Of a stretch of DNA of 64,000 nucleotides, positions 1 through 11,479 are shown piece by piece (positions within the stretch are counted from its first letter, which is position 1; each line of letters starts with the position of its first letter). A program made the position numbers and the translations under genes. This DNA is from Oscarella lobularis (Eukaryota; Porifera; Homoscleromorpha; Homosclerophorida; Oscarellidae). Below the pieces are notes generated by a model that searched no databases, had not been told where the DNA came from, and saw only the letters and a list, made by a program, of their open reading frames with translations. The stretch is from positions 1,798,001-1,862,000 of the forward strand of contig NC_089177.1 in NCBI RefSeq assembly GCF_947507565.1, given 5' to 3'.

Positions 1-290
1 CAAACGTGATCTCAAGGCCGGAAGTGTATGTATCTATGTCTGTCTGTCTGTCTGTACGTCTGTTCGAGACACAGTATTGTGACGTCACATAAGAAAATCC
101 CTTACTTTGTAAAGCGCATGCGCAACATGGGGTCTTAAACGGTGATCCAAAAAAGGCGATTTATGCTGCGAATAAAGAGTTTTTTCTTTGATGGGGTCTT
201 AAACGGTGATCCAAAAAAGGCGAATTATGCCGCGAATAAAGAGTTTTTTCTTTGATAAACGGATATAATGCTTAGAAACTTCTGTTACAA
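1..290 (+). repeat. Dispersed repeat with (TCTG)n core, copy 1
   Basis: It starts with a conserved edge (caaacgtgatct then ggccggaagtg), runs through a TCTG microsatellite and gtgacgtcacataag, and ends near a run of tttctttgataaacgg. The same blocks occur in the same order, reverse-complemented, at 37834-38042. That shows an interspersed repeat rather than unique sequence. No ORF belongs to it. The family is not recognised. Confidence 0.7.
129..256 (+). repeat. 64-bp tandem duplication inside the dispersed repeat
   Basis: Two 64-bp units (129-192 and 193-256) start with ggggtcttaaacggtgatcc and end with ttttttctttgat. They differ at only a few bases. The copy at 37.8-38.0 kb has a single unit, so the duplication is private to this copy. 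Confidence 0.8.
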
Positions 291-746
291 ATTGTTTGGT
301 GGTGTTTTCCGTTCTATAAATGCGCTCAGAAGGCGAGACGAGTTTCAAATGCGCATGTCTCGTCGTTAGGGTTACATCGCGCAATGGAATGTTCTCCATA
401 CGCGTTGATTTAGCCTATTACTCCTTCGAATCGCACCAATTCTTCTTCGAAAAAGTGCATCGAACCTGAAATTCTATCAATTGAAGAATGGGGCGTAGAG
501 CGGGGTCCCGTCAAACAAAAGTTAGGATCGCTGGGTTAGGCCCATAGCTTAAAAAGATAAATGTAGTAACAAGGCTACTAACTTACCTCCTATGGCGGAA
601 TCGCAAAAACGAGCCTCATAGAACCCATTTCAGAACCCTACAGGCCACTTCTTTGACACAAGTTTTGGCTTTTAGAAAAGCCAGGCTTCTGAGGGTGGAA
701 TTACTGCCAGCACATCTGCGATTCTATGTTCATGAAGCCCTTAGTA
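291..746. other. Non-coding spacer
   Basis: I see no convincing exon here. A short palindromic word, ggcttttagaaaagcc, lies at about 669. The same kind of word recurs near 30303 and 49256, always outside genes. Confidence 0.4.
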
Positions 747-3700
747 TTAGCGTCTCGTAGCCGTTTGAGAGTAGCCATGATCAGTTCGTACGATGGTTTG
801 TCGATGCCTTTCCAGACGCTTCTTCTGCACAGCTGAAACGTACTGAGGTCGAATTGGAGTAGAAGGCAGATTTTTGAGAGACGCCCTTAGTTGCTGCTGA
901 AACTCCACGGTGGTGTACCATTCATCCTCGACTGCGTTTTCGATATCTTCCTCTCCATCGTCGTCTTCTTCTGCGTTGTTTTCTTCCTCGATTTGTTGAC
1001 TCGTGGCAATCCCCTTGTTGAGCGTATCTGATAATTTTTCAATCGAGTTTAGCAGAAACCGTCCGAAGTATCGACACGACTGTTCTTCTAAGCAGAGGTG
1101 GTGGAATGAATGCCCGCAGCTTAGTAAAGCGACTTCTTCATTCTCCATAGCGCAGTCTTCAGAATCGCAGAAAAACTCTTGTTCTGGCAATTTAGCCGTT
1201 GAGAAACCGAGAGGAAGACTTCTTTGATCCAATGTGCAGTTAAATGTTTTTAGGTAGAAGTGCTTCCTTTGTTGTCGAGCTACCGGAGTTTCTTTGGATT
1301 GACCTGGATGACCATGTAATTCTATAAATTTGGTCACAAGAAAATTGCTGTTTTTCCAGCTAGAAGAGCAACGTTGCGCTTGTGGCGTTTTCTCAAAGTA
1401 TCTTCTAGAAAATGAGACGAGAATTCATGATCAAAAATTCTTGCGCCGAGAACGTGAGTGATTTCTATTATTTGTTCTGCAGACGTCCAGGCCGGGCACT
1501 GCATTCGCAGTAATGAGTGAAACGTTTCGACCTTTTTCTCAGAGAAGACGTTCATATACGACGAAAAAGTACTTTTCCATCCAGGTGCCACAGTTTCATG
1601 ATGGATATGACCACTTATTACAGATAGCATTGCTTTATTGTAGTTGTGTCTTTGCTGGACGATGAACACAACAGCCATCCGTAGGATTGATTCCTGCCAC
1701 AATTCGTAGCGAGATCCTCTGTGAATTGTGACGTAGAAGTAGAAGACAAGGGGAGTCAGTTCGTCGAGCAAATGTCTCAATGCAAGAAATTCGATGTTTT
1801 TGCAGACGCCAAAGAGACAAAGAACGTCTTCTCTGACTATTAGCCAACCGCCAAAAAGAGCAGCAAGAAGAGTTGTCATTCTGTGGAACTGCGGTTTGCG
1901 GGGAAGCTTTTTCTTCTCTCCAAAGAGGTATTTGTACAACTCTACATGGACATAACAGTAGCCAAATGGAGTAGATTTAGTTAATAAAATTACCTGAGAA
2001 AACAGGATAGTACAGAGTAAATAGGTTTTCCATCCTGTTGATGTAAATATAAAATGGCCCTAGCATGGGCACATAGTATTGGAGACTGTTCGCACCGACT
2101 CTAGATTAAGAAACAAATTGTATCTAATTTACTAAAATATTTTCTGCTACCTGTGCCACCAGTTTCTTCAAAAAATAGAATGTCGGATAGTCTCCAACCG
2201 ATGGCAATAGATATTTGGAAAGATATCTGTTAGAATTACAATTTTTATTAATACGTAAATGGTAGATTATAAACCTTAATTACCTTCTCAAAGCCGGGTA
2301 ACAGTCAAGAGCTTTTTTGATAACGGCTTTGTAATAAGCTAAGGATTTTAGTCCGGATTCGTCCAGCAAGCAGCAACTCTTTAGAGAATCAAGGTCTCTG
2401 TGATTGGGAGTTGCATAGCACCTAGTAAGGCAAAAATCTAAATTATACTTCACTGTCTAAATTGTTATGTTTTACCTCTGATTTTCAAGGGATGATTGAA
2501 TATCCTTTACGTTAAGATGTTGGAAAGAAGAAGGCAATGAAATCGATTAGCCATGATGCGCCCATAAGAGACGACAACCGCTCAGTTAAATATTCGGTTA
2601 GGCGTCTTTTTGCTATTCCTCCTCTAACGAAATTTTCTGAGGGTTGGTAGTGAATTGACGCTCCTTCTTGAAGATTGAGGCTAGGTATGGTTTGATGGAC
2701 ATCAATAATTGTAGCGAAGTGCAATGCTCGTGACGTTTCCGACGATGTTGGCCTTTGAATAGTGTGGATGCTGTGGAAATCGTCTACAACGAGCACCGCC
2801 ATTTGATTTTCAATAGTCGCATCTTCAAGGCAAGAGTTAGTGAGCGTCGTGTTTCCGGTTGCTAGTTTTTTTCTAAATTGTCTGATAGTCTTTGGATGGG
2901 TGCATATTCCGAGTCGTCGTCCGCATTCTAGCGCAGCCTCCGAGCAACCCGATGGCGAGAGATACTGACCGACATCATTCATGAACGTTGTGTTAAGCTT
3001 TTAAAAGAAGGCAGTTATGAGTAGCCAAAAAATTAACCGAGTCCGTAACCTGATTTCCTAGATAAGCCAATCGGTGAAGTTCTCCAACAACTCTTGTGCG
3101 CCGAAGTGAAGCTCGTCTCTCTGAGTCAAGAGTAGAAGAGTAGTCACTTGTGATAGCTAGCTTTCCATTTCTGACGGATTGCAGAGCTTTCCATTTGTAG
3201 GTACATGGAGCCTGAAAGCTTCTTGGAACGATTTTACGAGAACAGGGAAAGACTCTGCAATGACAATCAGTAGCGTCAAAAATGGGTGCTCGGTACGTGA
3301 AAATTACCGTGTTTCAATCGTTCGTTTTCTTCTCTAAGTGACTCGTTTTCTTGCTGTAACTTATCTGGAAAAATAGGTCATTCAGAGGTGGGTGACCAGT
3401 AAAGCAAACATATACATACCCTTCTCTGATTTTGTAAGCTCCAGCTCGGTTTCTAGACGTCTACAATGGGCTCCAGCTTGGTCAATGTCACCGACTAGTA
3501 CATCTGTCCGATAGAGTGAGTAGACTATATATACCGTTATAAATTCACGCCCAAATTTTTCTCACCGTTTTCTGCGACCGCTCTAGCCAAATCGCCACGA
3601 ACGTTGCTCAAATGCTCGGAGAAAGTCTGAGGAGAGGTTGCGGTAAACGTGATGTTACAAATTAGGAAGTAACGCATTCACCTAGATACGCCTTCGCCGA

Positions 3701-4465
3701 GTCCATTTCCTGATGAAGCTGCTCCCTCTCAAACAGCAACTGTTGGACTTGAACAGATGCTGCAGCAAGCTGCTCTTCGATCAATACAAGCTGCTCAGGT
3801 GGACTCGCAGCAGTGGGAGTGGGAGAGACCTAAAAATAGATCAGAGATATCTAGTTATAGATATAGATCTCTCGGTTGCGTAGGACCAACTTCGATTTCT
3901 TCCTCAGGCATTGACGCCACCGATGAACGCTTCGCGGGTGGCCGATAACGCTGGTGCGATGTCACTTCTTCGAAGAGCCGAGTCGATGTTGTTGTGATGC
4001 CACTGGCAGATGAAGGCAGCTGGCTTCCCGGTGATATCGTCCAGAGCAGCGTACAGTCGCTCAGGGCAATACCGCAGCGCTCCAAAACACCTAGAAAAAT
4101 CGAAAAGAACGCAGCACTTCTTAGATTTTTTGCGCGAGACGCGATAATGCTCCAAGCATAAGGCCACGTCTTCGAAGAATCCTAGTTCGCGAGCGCGTCG
4201 TCCTGAAAAAGACGTGGATCTGCCGAAGCACGCACTGCGCGAACGCGTATGGGTAAAGTTTTCGTAATAGCACGAGAAATCGCTCTGCATCGTCCTGGTA
4301 GGTTCGATCGAGTGTGTGCGCGATCGATGCCAGCTGAATTTTTAAACCATTTCGGCCGTTAGGCGCGATTTTTTGAATGTATTTGTAGGTTGCTACGTGT
4401 TTGTAGCTATACAAGCGGACATCAGGTGCGGTCATGTTGCGGTCAAGCGGTGTCACAACTTTCAA
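747..4465 (-). CDS. Unrecognised intron-rich gene, coiled coil to RING-like C-terminus
   Basis: I do not recognise this gene by name. Reading leftward, short exons join at GT-AG sites. The first is uncertain (about 4465-3900). Next come coiled-coil exons around 3830-3300 (ending LREENERLKHG) and an exon at about 2982-2512 containing VLVVDDFHSIH. Clean exons follow at about 2420-2285 (ending YPALRR before GTAATT), 2215-2165 and 2105-1992 (MLGPFYIYINR, then a CAG/GTAATT donor). The last two blocks are 1939-1334 and 1337-747. The final block has a RING-like cluster (CDSEDC then SCGHSFHHLC) and an acidic tail. Blocks 1334-1939 and 747-1337 are out of frame by one base at their junction, so there is a frameshift or an unseen intron. 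Related proteins appear repeatedly in cnidarian and sponge gene sets as far as I recall, which could mean a domesticated or mobile gene. The function is unknown. Confidence 0.5.
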
Positions 4466-5111
4466 ACCGCTTTTTCTCGATATACGTCCCCCTCAACTAA
4501 AATGACGTCAGGGCTAAAATCAAAGCTTATTCATTGAAGCTTCGATAATCTCAAGCTTAGACAATTCGAACTCGTCTTAGCCGAGCCCTTTTTCTTTCAC
4601 AAGGTCTCCATGGAACGTTAACTATTTACTTCATTGGCTGATTTAAGGCGCGTGCGCGACAAGGTGTGCGTCATTGGCTCTCCGCCCATTGTTACGTACA
4701 AGCACTCGTACATGCGTCCTGCCGGCGAGACGACGGTTTTGATTGTCACACTCTGACGTCACAATCATAAACGTACTCTTTAGAAGGCGGTCGCCCCAAC
4801 CAAACTGTCTGACTTACACGTTTCGTAAGTCCCCTTCAAAATTAAAGAGTGGTTTTAGAATGTTTATACACTCTTCCCACCAATAATACAATTAATTTGA
4901 TGTGAACAGTGTAAGTTTCCAGTAAAGCTCAATGGGATCTTCTCGTCTAACAATTTGTACGTAGCATCTTCACTACGAATTCAATTTCATTGGTTTTTAT
5001 CTTGAGACAGTGGAGCACTCGTTACGCCATTCATACTTGCCAACATCTGCGTATTTAAATAGATCGGCGCAGAGCCGTATATCTGGATCGGTGTAAATAG
5101 ATACACTGAAC
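4466..5111. other. Intergenic region with a short shared repeat
   Basis: There is no gene. The block at about 4730-4775 (cggttttgattgtcac, then ctgacgtcacaatc) recurs reverse-complemented at about 37735-37772. It contains a CRE-like TGACGTCA word. The rest is unremarkable. Confidence 0.4.
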
Positions 5112-5247
5112 TATGGCGGTATATCTGCGTCAAAAATGAGTCTAAGCAACAACAGTAGTTATAGGCAGCAACAACGACACTTCTAAACAACAACAGTGGC
5201 GTTGCGGCTATTTTTGCCGAGTCAACAACAGTCGTTGTTGAGTACAC
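5112..5247 (+). repeat. CAACAACA dispersed repeat, copy 1
   Basis: The segment begins tatggcggtatatctg, carries several caacaacag words and ends in a small inverted repeat (caacaacagtcgttgttg). Almost the same sequence is found reverse-complemented at 13290-13412, next to a 30-bp minisatellite made of the same palindrome. It is non-coding. Confidence 0.75.
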
Positions 5248-5456
5248 TGTTAAAAGTAAAGTGATGCCTGAACACTAAATCAGTGTTTAAAAACGTGCTA
5301 CTATTTTAACCTTAGTTTGGTGAGCCCCAACTCCTTTAATTGGTGTTTGGGAAACGCTTAAATAGCGTGTGCGGTTGCCTATGTATGGGGTTATAGAAAT
5401 ATCACTGCCTCTTAGCCGAACACCCTTGTAGTGCCGTGTAACACCAAAAAAAGGGC
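5248..5456. other. Non-coding spacer
   Basis: No exon, repeat or RNA gene is visible. Confidence 0.3.
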
Positions 5457-5525
5457 AGTATAGGTCTGCATGCAGCAATCGCAATCCCAATTTGGGGTTG
5501 CGGTCGCTGCATGCTGACCTATACT
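5457..5525. repeat. Long near-perfect palindrome (about 34-bp arms)
   Basis: The left arm starts agtataggtctgcatgcagc and the right arm ends gctgcatgctgacctatact. The arms pair with only a few mismatches and almost no loop. It could form a cruciform in DNA or a 69-nt hairpin in RNA. No neighbouring transposase was found. Confidence 0.75.
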
Positions 5526-6231
5526 AACCTTTTATACGGACTAGAGTATCATCACGTATGTGTTAGAAAATCTCTTTTTAGCCTGGCTTTTCTTAACGGT
5601 ACACTCTTTAACGGGTTAACCAAACGTCAGGTTTGACTAAAGAATAATGCATCAAAAATATTTATTTCCAATATAGACCTTTAATTCGATTATTTTTTAA
5701 CCAAAAGGCTACCTAGAGTTAATGAAGGCACATTTTTTAACATAGTCTTTTGCAGAATGCAATCGCTCTTCGCTCTCGCTGATAATTCACTTGAGGAGTA
5801 TAGCAAAGATATTTATCCTAAATAATAGATAAGTCAATGGAGAATATCATCATTTTCTACGAACGCCAAGATTGCCTGAGAGTCGTTCTACTTAATACTT
5901 ATGGCAGACAAAGATCATCACATATAAGCCGCTCTTAAAAAAATTCGAGCAATACTCAACGGAACTGGCGCAAAATTATACTATGATTTATTAGTAAAAC
6001 GTAATACATACATACATACGGATTAGATCGGACACTCGATTGGGCAGACTAATAGCTAACGATTAACGATTGATGTAAATTTACTTAATTAAGCATGGGT
6101 AATCGATACATTTGCCTCGCTCTAGTGATGCTTCGCGTCACAGCAAAGCAGACGGGTTAGATAGGAAACTCGATCGAGCAGCCTAATAGCTAACGATGGA
6201 TGTACATTTACTTAAAAGAAACTACAAATAA
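5526..6231. other. Non-coding, with two diverged satellite monomers
   Basis: The segment 6015-6200 contains two decayed copies of the 127-bp monomer of the array at 7170 (cagcaaagcagacgggttag is visible at about 6135). The rest is AT-rich without exons. Confidence 0.5.
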
Positions 6232-6660
6232 TTAGGAAGCTAAAAATAAATCTATGCCTCGTGCTATTGATCCTTTTCTTGCTCCTCCCTTTTCCTCTTT
6301 GATCTTCCTTCCTCTCCCTTTGCACCTAGTATCCTTCTCTCCCTTCCAATTGAGCTTCCCTAAATAATAGAAATTAAAAATGATTGAGAAGTTAAAAATG
6401 AATCGATACCTCATGCTATTGATCCTTCTTCCTGTTAGGTCTTCCTTCCCTCCCCTTGGCGCTTAATTCCCTTCTCCTCTCCCTTCCAATTAAGTTTCCT
6501 TAGTTTAAATTAAACTAAAATGATTAGGAAGCTAAAAATAAATCTATACTTATGCTTTTGATCCTTCTCTTGCTCCTCCCTCTTCCTGTTCGATCTTCCT
6601 TCTCTTCCCTTCGCCCCTAGTCAAAAGGAATTAAAAATGACTGATCATTTAAAACTATGC
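6232..6660. repeat. Pyrimidine-rich tandem repeat, three to four units
   Basis: Units begin at about 6233 (aggaagctaaaaataaatct), 6388 and 6523, with a partial one near 6640. Each has an AT-rich head followed by a CT-rich tail (cttcctctccctt-like). The spacing is about 135-155 bp. No protein is encoded. Confidence 0.7.
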
Positions 6661-7169
6661 CGTACCCAATGACGTTGATATTGATACCTCTTCTTGCTCG
6701 ATCTCCTCCCCCCTCTACAACACACGAAAAACAAAGCCCATATAACACATAAAAGTACGGTGCACTTATCTGACAGAACCCCGTGAATAAGCCGTACAGA
6801 TAGATAGAAAGACGCCAAAGAAAGGAAATGAAAAGACATATTAATTATATGTAATATCATTGCTCTCCTAAAAACGTACCTTACAAAACTCCAACGAAGG
6901 ATAAATCTTTTCACTTACTCGTACACTATCCCAAATCTACTTGTTAAAAATCTCCCTCTGAAAAACGGAAATAATAACTCCACCGAAATCCCTGAAATAA
7001 GACCCACCCCTCGCAAAAAAACGATTCCGCGGAAAAACAAAAAGAAAACCACGTGCAGAGCCGCGTTCCAAACCTAACCGCTTAGTATACGACGTTCGAG
7101 ACCACAAGGATTGCGAGAAGGGTGCCGTTTTCCCCTTTTGGGCTCCCAATTTTCACCGCACGACGTTAA
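6661..7169. other. Non-coding spacer between two tandem arrays
   Basis: No supported gene. Short open frames have no domain or splice context. Confidence 0.3.
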
Positions 7170-8283
7170 GCATGAGTAATGTTTACATTCGCCTCGTTCT
7201 AGTGATCCGCCGCGTCGCAGCAAAGCAGACGGGTTAGATCGGTCACTCGATGGGGCAGCCTAATAGCTAACGATTGATGTACATTTACTAAAGCATGGAT
7301 AATCTATCCATTCGCCTCGCTCGAGTGATCCGCCGCGTCACAGCAAAGCAGACGGGTTAGATCGGACACACAATCCAGCAGCCTAATATCTAACGATTGA
7401 TGTACATTTACTTAATTAAGCATTGGTAATTTATTCGTTCGCCTCGCTCTAGTGATCCGCCGCGTCACAGCAAAGCAGACGGGTTACATCGGACCACACG
7501 ATCGAGCAGTCTAATAGCTTAACGATGGATGTACAATGACATATGCATGGGTAATCTATACATTCGCCTCGCTAGCTCGAGTGATCCGCCGCGTCACAGC
7601 AAAGCAGACGGGTTAGATCGGACACACGATCCAGCAGCCTAATATCTAACGATAACGATTGATGTACATTTACCTAATTAAGCATGGGTAATCTATCCAT
7701 TCGCCTCGCTCGAGTGATCCGCCGCGTCACAGCAAAGCAGACGGGTTACATTGGACCACACGATCGAGCAGTCTAATAGCTTAACGATGGATGTACAATG
7801 ACATATGCATGGGTAATCTATACATTCGCCTCGCTAGCTCGAGTGATCCGCCGCGTCGCAGCAAAGCAGACGGGTTAGATCGGTCACTCGATGGGGCAGC
7901 CTAATAGCTAACGATTGATTTACATTTACTAAAGCATGGGTAATCTATCCATTCGCCTCGCTCGAGTTATCCGCCGCGTCACAGCAAAGCAGACGGGTTA
8001 GATCGGACACACGATCCAGCAGCCTTATATCTAACGATTGATGTACATTTACTTAATTAAGCATGGGTAATCTATTCATTCGCCTCGCTCGAGTGATCCG
8101 CCGCGTCACAGCGAAGCAGACGGGTTACATCGGATCACACGATCGAGCAGTCTAATAGCTTAACGATGGATGTACAATGACATATGCATGGGTAATCTAT
8201 ATATTCGCCTCGCTCGAGTGATCCGCCGCGTCACAGCAAAGCAGACGGGTTACATCGGACACTCGATCGATCGGGCAGCGCGT
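7170..8283 (+). repeat. 127-bp satellite with three monomer subtypes in ordered groups
   Basis: Nine monomers start at 7170, 7293, 7420, 7546, 7682, 7807, 7934, 8061 and 8186. Each has gcatgggtaat near its start and agcaaagcagacgggtta in the middle. Three variable tails define subtypes: alpha (gatcggtcactcgatggggc), beta (acacgatccagcagcctaat) and gamma (cacacgatcgagcagtctaa). The order is alpha-beta-gamma-beta-gamma-alpha-beta-gamma-partial. Monomers four or five places apart are more alike than neighbours, which indicates higher-order amplification. Confidence 0.85.
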
Positions 8284-8289
8284 AATGCT

Positions 8290-9480
8290 CATGTAAAACG
8301 TATGAGTTAGTTAGTTTTACGCGAGGGATCTGTATGCTGCTGCGTCGCAGAAGGGATACGTGGGCTTTTCGTTGCAACGCAGTCACCTGCGAATGCGGTT
8401 GTCAAACAAAATTCCAATGCATTTAATGCGTCCGTACGGTTTGTTATTGCTAAGCAACTTACTTTGGCTGAAGCTGACAGAGATTCGCCGAAGTTTACAC
8501 TTTTCACACCCTGGCACGCGGTTGAGTTGCAATCTGCGCAGACTCGGTTCAATTATTAGATCACATGGTCGCTTTCCCGGATATGCTTCAATGGCTGGAC
8601 GAAGTGGTTGTTTAGCAACTTACAGATGCCAGTGTTGCTATAATAGCGGTATTTTATTGCTTAGAGCGGCTTACTACACCGTGCGAACGATGCGAAGACA
8701 CGGAACACGCTCCCCTCCTAGTACATAATTGCTTATTTTTCGTCCCGATGACTGTTGTAAAAAGCGGTTTCAGAGCAGCTCCACTGGTTCGTACAGTCGC
8801 TCAAATGAGTCCCAGGCATCAGAATGGAGAAGAATTGAAGACAGCGATGGTCAAATCGTTGTTTTTCCCAGATTTCCAAATAATTACTTTCTTTCAGTAA
8901 GTGATCGAACCTGAAATTTATCTGCAATTAAAAAATATCTGCAGATGAGGGATGATGGCATTAGTACAATAATGGCAATTATTTATAGAGACGTGCAGAG
9001 CATTTTTGGCAATGAATCTGGTGTTTGGGAAAAATCAGAAATTTGTTCTAAATTTTTTTTCATGACATTTTAGTAGTGTTGTATTAACAATACAGCAAGC
9101 AAATCCAAGAATGGAAGGAATCAAGTACGAATACCATATTTAACGTTCTTAATTCATATTTTAAAATATTTATTGAAAATGAAGTGATTATGGATTCTTT
9201 GATTGTTTGGTTATGGCCGTACGCTACCTTCTGCCGTCCCGAATAATGTTCGATCTTGATGTCTTACTTTATGACGTACAGCCTACAAACAGCCTTAACA
9301 GGCAACGTTCGCTGTCAAGATTCCGCCGTTGTCGACTAATGACGCCTGTCCTGGACGAAATTCAGGAGGGAGTCGGAGCGATTAATGGTTTCGGCAACGA
9401 GACTTTCCTACGGTGCTTCGCAAACCCAGAGGTAAGGGCATTAGTACACCCCTCATCCTAAGACACGAAATGTGGGATAT
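8290..9480 (+). other. Possible exons of a HECT-like gene (weak)
   Basis: Two stretches could be exons. One ends near 8897 in front of a CA/GTAAGTG donor. The other, about 9207-9435, reads LDEIQEGVGAINGF and stops at AG/GTAAGG. The second resembles the segment before the last HECT exons at 12.3 kb (LDQIRCGLQSLG). No catalytic region follows before the integrase-like gene. It may be a broken paralogue, or chance. Confidence 0.25.
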
Positions 9481-9589
9481 CTGAGCATCTTCTCCTAGGT
9501 GTTCGTTTCAACCACAAGGTGAGGCAACAAACAGGTTACGATAACACTTTTTCTAAGTTAGACAAACACATTGTTTTTACAGTGTAGGC

Positions 9590-9690
9590 AACAACAGTCA
9601 TTGTTGTTGAGTAGACAACAACAGTCATTGTTGTTGCGTACACAACAACAGTCATTGTTGTTGCGTACGCAACAACAACTCGGTTGTCGT
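9590..9690 (+). repeat. Short CAACAACAGTCATTGTTGTTG array
   Basis: Three units of about 30 bp (caacaacagtcattgttgtt plus a variable spacer). This is the same palindromic unit that makes the array at 13010. Confidence 0.8.
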
Positions 9691-9769
9691 TAAAACTAGT
9701 CGACTTTGTTGAGACTTGCGCAGTCCAGCCACTACAATGGAGTCGTATGGGCAACTCCGCCGTGTTTGA

Positions 9770-11364
9770 GAAGCCATTTCAGCTAGACTGACGAACCTCG
9801 AAGAGGACATCAATCGGTTTCCCGGCACTGTCCTCAGCTGGGAGATAGCAGATAGCGTCCGGACGCGTCTAGAAAGTATCTTTCGACATCTAGCAGTCGT
9901 AGCAGTGAGAAGCAAACTCCCCTGACCGCATTTTTGCGTTGATACTTGCTGCAATTCGTTTGACAGACAGCCAAACTGGCTGTTCTGAGCAACCGATGGA
10001 AGTCTCCAACTCCACTTACGGTTACCAGTGCAGTGCGGTGTCTACAGGGCGGAGAGGTCGGCCGCGGTTCTCTATTTCGCAGGATCAGCTTGAGTATTTA
10101 ACTGGCAATGATTTTCCCGTTCAAAGAATAGCTTCGATGTTAGGCGTGTCGGCTTCTACTGTTCGAAGACGAATGACGGACTTTGGTCTTTCCATTTCTG
10201 ACACATATACATGTATTTCAGATGAAGATCTTTGTTCAGCGATCTTGGACATTAAGAAGAACAGTCCAAATAGTGGCTATCGATTTGTTTGGAGTCACTT
10301 CAAAGCGGGCGGCATCAAAGTTCCTATCCACCGGGTTCGCCTTCTGTGTCATCGTATGGATCCCATTGGAGTCGTAACTCGCTGGATGGCAGTAGTCGAG
10401 CGTCGCACCTACAAAGTGCCAGGACCAAATTCTCTCTGGCATATAGATGGAAATCATAAATTGATTCGGTACGCATTTTCAACATTTTATGGTATACCAG
10501 AATTAATATATTTTACTGTACATGCAGGTGGCGCATGGTTGTTCACGGTGGCATTGATGGCTTCAGTCGATTGATTGTGTATTTGCGGTGTTCTACAAAC
10601 AATCGTGCTCCCACTGTCCTCTCTGCCTTTCAGACAGCAGTAAATCGTTTCGGGCTGCCATCGAGAGTAAGATCAGACCGTGGAGGAGAGAACCGATTGG
10701 TGTCTCTATACATGCTTTCGCATCCTCTTCGTGGTCCCGGCAGGGGAAGTTTTATTACAGGGCGTTCGGTTCACAATCAACGTATTGAGAGACTTTGGAG
10801 AGATTATTTCTATCAAGTAATAAGTGACAGAAATAACTTGTAGTTATTAATTGTTTTTGTCAGGTTGGATCACTGTATTACCAGATTTTTATGCATCTCG
10901 AAAGTTGTGGAGTGTTAGATCCCTGCAGTGAAAGAGATCTCTTCTGTTTGCACTACACCTTCCTTCCTCGATTCAACCGTGATTTGGAACGATTTCAAGC
11001 GGTATGGAATACACATCCATTGTCATCAGAAAGAAGCAGATCTCCAAATCAAATATGGATCGAAGGCATGCAAAGACTTGCCAATTCGCAATTAACTTGT
11101 CCCAGAGAATTGTTCAGCATGACGGACGCAGAGTGCCTTGACTATGGCCTTGACGAAGAGGGACAAATACCTGACCAAAGCTGGAGCGGAGTCTACAATG
11201 CAGAAGACACTGTTGTCGTCCCTGAAGGAGAGGACCTAGGAGACGCCATAGATATCCTGGAGGCTTCAATCGATCCATTGTCTGAGAGTGAAAATTGGGG
11301 AATTGATATTTACTACAGTGCTCGTGAGTTACTGATTGAGTACCTTAGTAATGACTTTGGGTAG
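9770..11364 (+). CDS. DDE integrase-core protein, spliced, transposon-like
   Basis: This is a predicted DDE-type integrase or transposase. An upstream segment (9785-9925, [12 protein letters not shown]) resembles the usual N-terminal helical region but is out of frame with the main ORF from 9939. The main exon has a helix-turn-helix ([20 protein letters not shown]) and ends after HIDGNHKLI at a GT donor near 10468. Exon 2 begins after a CAG at about 10527 ([14 protein letters not shown]). It carries the second Asp (RSDRGGEN) and the Glu (NQRIERLW) and ends at YFYQ before gtaataag. Exon 3 resumes at about 10864 (VGSLYYQIF) and runs to the stop at 11364. So D, D and E are all present. A related C-terminal fragment lies at 13800-14278 (minus) and another at 53010-53477. 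It may be a decayed or domesticated copy. Confidence 0.65.
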
Positions 11365-11479
11365 AAAGTGGTGCTAAAAACTGAAGTCTTCATAATGCAA
11401 TTACCACTAAAGTGCGTCATTGTTTGCTTAACGATTATCGGCACATGCGTCATTCGCCGTTCGACGGCATGCTTCTATA

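Noticed and set aside
7170-8283. CRISPR-like regular repeats
   Set aside because: Whole monomers including the spacers are repeated; there are no unique spacers and no cas genes. It is a eukaryotic satellite.
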